Shown here: in pieces, positions 10,394 through 16,598 of the stretch
How positions within the stretch are numbered: the first letter of the stretch is position 1
Layout of the letters: each line of letters starts with the position of its first letter
DNA from: Ettlia oleoabundans
Lineage: Eukaryota; Chlorophyta; Chlorophyceae; Chlamydomonadales
Assembly (NCBI GenBank): GCA_019693395.1
Contig: JAAMXP010001167.1
Coordinates: 1 to 16,598 of the forward strand
Direction of reading: 5' to 3'
Length of the DNA stretch: 16,598 nucleotides
Made by a program: the position numbers and the translations under genes
The notes under the pieces: generated by a model
Databases searched by the model: none
What the model was told of the DNA's origin: nothing
The model's input: the letters and a program-made list of their open reading frames with translations, nothing else

Positions 10394-10591
10394 TGCGGCA
10401 CCCTATCCGCTTCAATTTTGCTCTTGCACCTCCTCCTTTCCCGGTGCACCCCACCACACCAACCTCGCATCTCGTGCATCTCTTCGTACAAATCTCGCTG
10501 CAAACCAGGAGGGTGGGGCCTCCACCTGCCGTGGGCGTGCACCCGGCACCTTGGGTTGCTTACGTTTGGCCTGCTGGCGCCGGCTAGAACC

Positions 10592-12882
10592 ATGACTCCC
10601 CCGTGCGCGCCAGCCGCGTTGGAGACGGCAGCCAAGTCGCTGCTGTCCTCTGGACGAGCCAATGCCCCCAAATCTGCAGCAGCCGCAGTGAGGAAGGCGG
10701 TGTACAGCCTTAGCTTGGCACCTGCCCCAGCGCAGGTTCTGTTCACTGCTGCGCCGGCGCCAGGGCACTACCTCGAGGGTCATGTAGAGCAGCCTGCACG
10801 TGTTGACGTCATCTTGCAAAAACTTAAGGCAGCTGGTATCACAACCGCAGCATTTGAAGGCCAGGTGGGCAGTCATGCCTGAGACGGACGGGCAGCACCG
10901 CTATGGAACTGTCCGTTGATTGGTTATAGTTGCATTGGCACTTATTTCACATTGGCGCTGTTGCTGCACTTTCACGCTATTGCAGTTGCACCAGCTGCCT
11001 GCTACCCAGCTGGCGCCTCTAGATTTTGTGTTGGAGGTGCACAGCTATGTTGCTGAGCTGCAGCGGGTGGCGACGCAGCAGAGAGAGGACGCCGTGCCGC
11101 AGGCGGTTGCCGACATTGGGGATCCAGGTCAGATTGTCTGTGTGCAGCTTTAGAATTAAGCAGTTTCAGGCAAATTGCTTAGCATAACAGCTTGATATAC
11201 TTGCTGAGCACATTGCGTACACATGCGAATGGCGCACGCACAAGTCAGCCTGCCGCTTGCACCATGCCGCTGACTGTGCTGCTGCCATTTGTTGTGCTGC
11301 TGGTTGCACTCAGTCCCCTTCCCCTGTCCATCCCACAAAATTTGCACCCCTCATAGATGGTGTCACTTATGTCACCAGCACCTCATTTGACGACGCCCTG
11401 CGTGCTGTGGGTGCCGCTACCGGCCTCGTGGATGCTGTGGTTGCGGCCAGCTGCGGCGGCCGCGCTTCCACAGCAGGCTTCTGCATCACACGCCCACCCG
11501 GGCACCATGCTACCGCCAACACACCGCTGGGCTACTGTCTGTTCAACAATGTTGCCTTGGCGGCACGGCATGCACAGCGCCATCACGGCCTGGCAAAGGT
11601 GGGCCTCATGCAAGGGGTGGGTGGGGTAGAAGGCTGAGGGGTTGGGCCGCAGCCAGCATGAAGGATGTTGCACTGTAGAGTGGCCACCGCACACGGTTAC
11701 TGTGGCGTGAACACTGTATGATGCGCTTGGTTTTTTTTTTAGTTTTGTGATTCCGGTCATCTTGCCCAACTTGCCGGTCCCGTGCAGCCAAACGCATGAA
11801 CTGTCCAGCCCCCCTTTGTTTCCTCGACAGGTGCTCATTCTTGACTTTGACCTGCACCACGGCAATGGCACCGCCGACATATTTGCTGATGATCCCTCGG
11901 TGCTATTCGTTGACACACACGAGGCCACATCCACATACCCGCCACCCTTTGCCAGCGGGGCAGCCAGCGATGTCGGGCACGGCGCAGGACGGGGGGCAAC
12001 CATCAACGTGCCGCTGCCGCGTGAGTGCTCGTGGCTGGGACCACGGGGAAAAGATGAACCGACAGAAGGCAGCTTGGATAGCCTGGTACTTCCACGCAGA
12101 GATGGCTGGCTGTCTGGCTGCTACATGCAGTACAGTTGTACTGCCCTCATTGCTGCATTATGAGCACGCTCTGCCTCCCTGCTTGCTTGCCCCTTCAGCC
12201 GCAGTGTATGCCACCCACACATCTCCCGGTTTCTCGCTCATTACACGCTCGTCAGCTGTCCCTGGCTTGCAGGGTATGCGGGTGAGCGTAGCATGCTGAG
12301 CGTGTTTGACTGTGTCATTGCCCCCGCCGCTGAACGCTTCCACCCCGACATCATCCTGGTCAGCGCCGGCTTTGACGCGCACTGGAGGGACCCATTCCAG
12401 CAGCTGCAGTTCAGGTGCGCGCACAAGGAGCCAGCAAGAGCGGTAGGCGCTTATTGCGCCAGCGATTGCGGCTGCAAGCTTGAGGGTTGTAAGGACCGGC
12501 AGGCTTTTGCGACACTTGGAAGCTGCAGCCCTGCTTCGGCAAAGCGGCTTTGATTCTTCTTGGCAGCAACGGTTTGTGGTGTTGCCCACAGTTTCACCCA
12601 TACCCCCCTCCTGGCGTGCCCTTCCGCAGGAGCAGCACCTACCACAAGCTTGCACTGCGCTTGAAGCAGCTGGCAGCGCAGCTGTGTGGTGGGCGGCTGG
12701 TGTTTCTGCTAGAAGGGGGATATGAAACTGAGGCTGTTGGGGAGTCTGTGTGCGAGGTGTTTCTGGCGCTTTTGGGGAAGCCCAGTGTAGAGGGGCAGGC
12801 AGTTGTGGAGTTGCCGAGGGAGGAGCCTGTGGAGGAAGTCGAGGCGCTGGTGCAGCAGCTGCGGGAGATCCACGGTTTATAG
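10592..12882 (+). CDS. HDA14: HDA14-like class II-type (zinc) deacetylase, probably organellar
   Basis: Six exons, 10592-10864, 10986-11127, 11357-11598, 11831-12020, 12273-12414 and 12630-12882, join in frame to 413 residues; Arabidopsis HDA14 is of similar length. The family removes acetyl groups from lysine using zinc. Seen here: RPPGHHA with His188/His189, DFDLHHGNG with zinc ligands Asp226 and His228, SAGFDAH with Asp317, and LEGGY with catalytic Tyr361, so the enzyme should be active. LFTAAPAPGHYLEGHVEQPARV and DGVTYVTSTSFDDALRAVGAA resemble the HDA14 group rather than nuclear RPD3 enzymes. Residues 1-48 are Ala/Ser/Lys/Arg-rich with almost no acids, like a chloroplast or mitochondrial transit peptide. 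Plant HDA14 is plastid/mitochondrial, and reported substrates include Rubisco activase; the substrate here is not shown. The start has an AACCATGA context. The second intron has an unusual TAG acceptor. Confidence 0.92.
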
Positions 12883-13699
12883 CTGGATGGAGGGATCCTT
12901 GCCATCCGCTGGTTGTTATGTTTCTGTTGCACATGTCCCCTGCTTCTTGTTGCAGCTGTATACTGCCGCTGTGGCACCCCATGCCTCTGTTACTTGCCAC
13001 TATTGCTTGCAAACTGCTGGTATTCTTCTTTGACCTGTGCACACACTGTTCATCACTTTATGATTGGAACAGCGCAAAGTTGCCTCATCGGCCATGTGGT
13101 GCTGGTGCCAGTGTGGGAGATTCACGCGTCTCAGAGGAAGGTGTCCTCGCTGTATTGCGTTAAATTAACAGACCCGTTATTCGTGAGACGTGGAAATACC
13201 CTGTCTCTGCCCAGCTTGCCTTGGCTGAAAGCCAGCAGTTGCCCTCTGGGACACCACCATCGTCGCTCTGGTGCCAGCATCTCCCCTGGGGCCCAGCTTT
13301 GGAAAGCGTGGGTCCTGTATCAAAGTGTGGCGTTGCATGGGCTTTACAATGTTGTTCCGACGTGCAAAAGTGCACAGCATGGCTTAGAATCAGTGGGCGA
13401 CCACTTGCATTGGCGCAGAACTAACAAGAGCCTCTGCAGTGCAATATGAGCATTTTGACAATTTTACATACGTCTCGTAGACCATTGCCTTCAACAAGGC
13501 CCAGCTCTGTCCAGTCGTGACGCTTGCGTGGCGCCACCTGCAATGCGCTCTTGCTTTTGGGCTTCTTGCTTGGGGAGGGGCCTGTATGCGCTGGTAGTTG
13601 CCGAAGTATATTGACAAGGCTGCCAGTGCACGGCTAGGGCCCGCATCACCAATAGATTGCTTCCAGTGCGCTTGAGGCGGCTGCGCCCGGTCAAAAATA
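12883..13699. other. Intergenic: 3' end of the deacetylase gene and promoter of the RS/KH/J gene
   Basis: No supported gene. A long open frame at about 12913-13449 on the plus strand is Cys/Leu/His-mixed, resembles no family I know and does not splice into either neighbour, so I treat it as chance. No plus-strand TGTAA was found between the deacetylase stop and 13700. AGTATATTG near 13605 is a weak TATA-like element about 95 bases before the next ATG, which itself sits in an A-rich leader (TCAAAAATAATG). Confidence 0.55.
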
Positions 13700-16598
13700 A
13701 TGGGGCGCAGTCGCAGTAGGAGCCGCAGCAGGGATCGGGACAGGCGGCGACGCAGCAGGTCGCGCGACCACCGCCAGCGGAGCCGCTCCCGCTCCCGCAA
13801 CCGGCGGCGCGATCGGAGCAGGAGCCGAGACCGGGACCGGGACAGGCGGCGTGATCACAGCAGGAGCAACGACAGGCGGCGAGACAGGAGCAGAAGCAGG
13901 GACAGGGAAAGGCGTCGCAGCCGAAGTCGCAGCCGTAGCCGCAAGACGGAGCAGCAGGTGCCACGGCCCACCGAGGCATCAGGGGCAGTTGCAGCCCCAG
14001 CGGCAGCAGCAGCACAAGCCGCAGTACCAGCACCTGTATTACAGCCTGTACCACCCCAGACAACTCAACAGCCCGTAGCCCCCCCACAGCAGCAAGCTGC
14101 GGCAGCGGCGCCATTGCCGGCGCAGGCAGCGCAGTCGCCAGGCGGTGCTGCCGCTGTTGAGTCAGCAGAGGACAAGAAGGCGGCGCGCCTGGCCAAGCTG
14201 GCTGCCTGGCGCCAGCAGCAGGAACAACAGGCAGCAGTGGCGCCGCCACCGGTGGCGCCGCCAGCGCCGCCAGTACCGCCTCAGCCTGTGCAAGCGGAGG
14301 GTGTGTTAAATGAGGAGGGAGATGCGGAGGAGGAGGAGGTCGACCCCCTGGATGCATTCATGGCGGCAGAGGTGGGTGCTTGTTTTCCACACACACCCTT
14401 TTTCGATCATCAAGTAAAATGTGTGCAGCTTGTTGTGGTGCCCGAGTCGCCACCTACCCTGTGTTTTCCCCTGCATATGCCGTGGAACTGGCTGTTTACT
14501 TGTGTGTGCAACCTGAGGATTTGCACCTGTGCCTGTGCCTGCAGGTTCTGCCCGAGGTGAAGGCAAAAGAGGAGGAGGAGCGGCGGCGCCAGGAGGAGGA
14601 GCGGGCCAAGCTGGAGGAGTTGATGAAGGTGTGGTCAGGTGGCTGCACGGCTGCACAGTGGTAGCTGGTCGCTGTTGGCAGGTGTGGCAATGGATATCAT
14701 GCGGAAGCGGGGGGGGTGGCAGTGGAAGAGCTGTTGAAGGTGGGCTGGCTGGACGGCGGTGAAGTTTGCCTTGCCTTGCAAGTCGGCTGATATTTGCGCC
14801 GCTATTTGCGCCGACGTCCGTTATGTTGCATGCTGCTGCTGATGCAGGGTGGCCGTCTGCCCAAGGCGCTTGAGGAGTTGATCCAGGAGGAGGAGGAGGA
14901 GAAACCGGACAGGGAGCTGCAGGTGGGTGGGTGGAGGGGTCAAGGCAGTGAGGGTTACTGGCTATTTGGAGCACACACCCTGCCAGCTGGTATTGCCTGC
15001 ATTAACTGGTCGTGGGTGTTTTTGTAGTGGGTGTTGTTTGGGGGGTGCGCGGCAGGGTTTCCTCATGTGTTTGGCAGCATTTGTTTGTGGTTCATTGATG
15101 CCAGCGGGGTGACTCGCAGGTGCCATGTGTGCAGTGGCATTGATGGTCTGCTTGCATGCAGCCAATAAGGCAGGCAAGGCCGGCTGTATGGAGCAGCCGA
15201 CACCTGCCGGTCGCCATGCCGCCTGTTGCCATCACCCACCTTCCTGCACTTCCTGCACAATGCAGATTCCCGCACACAAAGTGAAGCTGGTGGTGGGACC
15301 AGGCGGCGAGAAAATCAAGTTCATCCAAAAGAAGAGCAAGTGCAGGATACAGGTGAACACTTACACCTGTGCTTGTTGGCTGTGCAGCCGGCGCAGCCCT
15401 CCCTCCAGCTTGCTCTATGTTCAGCAGTTTTGTGTGCTTGGTAATGAGCCGCACCGTGGCCTATTGCTACTCCGGCAAGCATGGAGGTGTGACAGGCCGC
15501 AACTGCGCAGGCAGGGAATGGGAGTGTTTGCAACCCACTTGTTGTTGTTCTAGTACCGTGCATGCCAGGGTTGCAGTGGGTCTTTGGTGCTGGATAATGG
15601 CTGATTGCAACAGAAATCCCTTCATCCTCTAAGTATGCTGGGAAAACTATCAATCTCACCATCACCCAGCTGGCATCCCATGTCGTTGTATATTTGCCCA
15701 CAGTATACGTGTATCATGTGTTATGACTTGTTGCAAATGGCTGCTATGTGTGTAACCGTGTGCAGGTGAAGAAGGACGACGCGGAGCTGAATGTGGGGTG
15801 GGGACAGGGGCCCGCATTCAACCTGCCCAAGCGTGGGCCTCAGATGACCGAGGATGGGAAGGAGGTGGGTGCGTGGGACGCTGGGTGGCCGCTGAGCTCA
15901 CTTCATTGATGCGTTGATGCCTGTGGGTTCTTGTTCTGGGGGTGGTGATAAGACCCACGCGCGCGACAAACTATCTGACATGAACAAGAAAAAGTAATTA
16001 CGTCATCCTTCTGCAGGTCAAGCTGACCATCCTGCAGCTGTTTGGGAACGAGGAGCAGTGCGCGGCGGCGGCGGCGATGATTGAGGAGGCGATAGACAAC
16101 AAGGAGCAGAAGGCCAAGCAGCGACAAAAGGAGTATGACAAAAAGAAGGAGGTGGGTGGTTATATGGGGTTGGTTCAGCAGCAGGGTTGGGCGCAAGGGG
16201 TAGCAATTTGAGAATGGGTTGGGCGGAGGGAGTTGGGGCGAAGGCGGTGGGGGCAAAGCGGGAGCCCTTGAGCGCAAGGGTGCACCGCGCTCAGCCTTTG
16301 CACGTTACGCTGCAGCATCACGCTGGTTTTCAACCGGCCCTGCATGCTGTGCTCAACCGTCCATTTGTCGATTTGCAACACCTCAACGCGCACTGCATGC
16401 ATGCCTCTGTACCGCACTTGTCCTACCATAATGTTGTAATGCAGGCCAAGCGTCTTGAGCGGCAGCTGTACCACATGCGGCACGCGCGCGACTACGAGGC
16501 TCTGGGCCTGCCCCTGGGTGCCAGCAAGGCGGAGGCCAAGGCCGCATACCGCAAGCTCGCGCTCAAGTGGCACCCAGACAAAAACCCGGGTGGGTGGG
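13700..16598 (+). CDS. RS-rich, DPLD-motif, KH-domain and J-domain protein (cut at right edge)
   Basis: Exons 13700-14371, 14545-14628, 14848-14922, 15266-15352, 15766-15864, 16017-16151 and 16445-16589 join in frame; a GTGGGTGG donor follows at 16590 and the rest lies outside. Residues 2-83 are an Arg/Ser/Asp-repeat RS domain typical of splicing factors. A Gln/Ala/Pro linker leads to [20 protein letters not shown] (about 155-175), then acidic [17 protein letters not shown] (214-230), closely like the DPLD segment of Prp5/DDX46, followed by a charged coiled coil. Residues 278-366 form a type I KH domain with GPGG at 288-291. Residues 399-433 begin a J domain with HPD at 427-429, the Hsp70-stimulating tripeptide. 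Inferred role: a nuclear RNA-binding Hsp70 co-chaperone near the U2 snRNP. It is not a Prp5 helicase on visible evidence, though sequence beyond the edge is unknown. I recognise no named orthologue. Confidence 0.82.

Larger units (their letters stand above)
9820..10591. other. Intergenic: 3' end of the TPR gene and upstream region of the deacetylase gene
   Basis: No convincing coding exon. The sequence becomes AT-richer around 9920-10310, for example TTATATATTG near 10053, typical of a 3' UTR or spacer. A 14-bp palindrome at 10341-10354 and a TGTAA at 10389 are listed separately. The deacetylase frame is open upstream of its ATG back to about 10418 but contains no in-frame ATG there, so 10592 is the first usable start. 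Confidence 0.6.

Noticed and set aside
12913..13449. 178-codon plus-strand open frame after the deacetylase
   Set aside because: Composition is mixed, no domain or motif is recognisable, no conserved block splices into it, and open frames of this length occur often by chance in GC-rich algal DNA.
13343..13467. Two TTACA strings (TGTAA on the minus strand) suggesting the end of a leftward gene
   Set aside because: No minus-strand coding sequence with any family signal lies upstream of them; TGTAA is common by chance in this window.
13491..14357. 288-codon minus-strand frame opposite the RS/KH/J first exon
   Set aside because: It is the complement of the RS repeats and Gln/Ala/Pro linker, giving Cys/Pro/Leu-rich junk; the plus strand has the recognisable RS and DPLD segments.
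1..16598. Transposon, virus-derived, CRISPR or bacterial defence system
   Set aside because: No terminal repeats, reverse transcriptase, transposase, integrase or capsid-like frames and no spaced direct repeats were seen; all supported coding belongs to four intron-rich nuclear genes.

Overview
The window looks like nuclear DNA of a green alga, most likely a chlorophycean in the Chlamydomonas/Haematococcus range. The reasons are GC-rich coding sequence, many short spliceosomal introns with GTGGGT/GTGAGG-type donors and TGCAG acceptors, CTG/CAG triplet runs inside exons, CAGG-type microsatellites in introns, and plant-type gene families. No prokaryotic operon, IS element, CRISPR array, rRNA or tRNA was seen. 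Genes were rebuilt by joining exons by hand: every listed junction keeps the reading frame and joins conserved protein blocks, but no transcript data were available.

Layout. (1) Positions 1-8120, minus strand: a DEAH-box RNA helicase of the DHX37/Dhr1 family in 18 visible exons; the last few residues lie beyond position 1. (2) 8121-8715: a divergent intergenic region that may hold a small first exon of the next gene. (3) 8716-9819, plus: a small protein with a UVR-like helical hairpin, a HEAT-like repeat and TPRs, probably organellar if the upstream exon is real. (4) 9820-10591: intergenic. (5) 10592-12882, plus: a complete six-exon class II-type deacetylase closest to plant HDA14, with all zinc-site and catalytic residues and a transit-peptide-like N-terminus. 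(6) 12883-13699: intergenic. (7) 13700 to the right edge, plus: a multi-exon protein with an RS-rich N-terminus, a Prp5/DDX46-like DPLD motif, a type I KH domain and a J domain. It is cut by the window just after the HPD motif.

Two genes point to RNA metabolism in the nucleus or nucleolus (DHX37 in 18S/U3 maturation; the RS-DPLD-KH-J protein probably in splicing), and two may act in organelles (HDA14-like and the UVR/HEAT/TPR protein). I see no evidence that the four form one pathway.

The points most worth following are the RS-DPLD-KH-J domain order, a GC-AG intron exactly at helicase motif V, a 10-base motif found in the same sense orientation in four introns of two oppositely oriented genes, and one CAG repeat type read as poly-Gln and poly-Ala in neighbouring exons.
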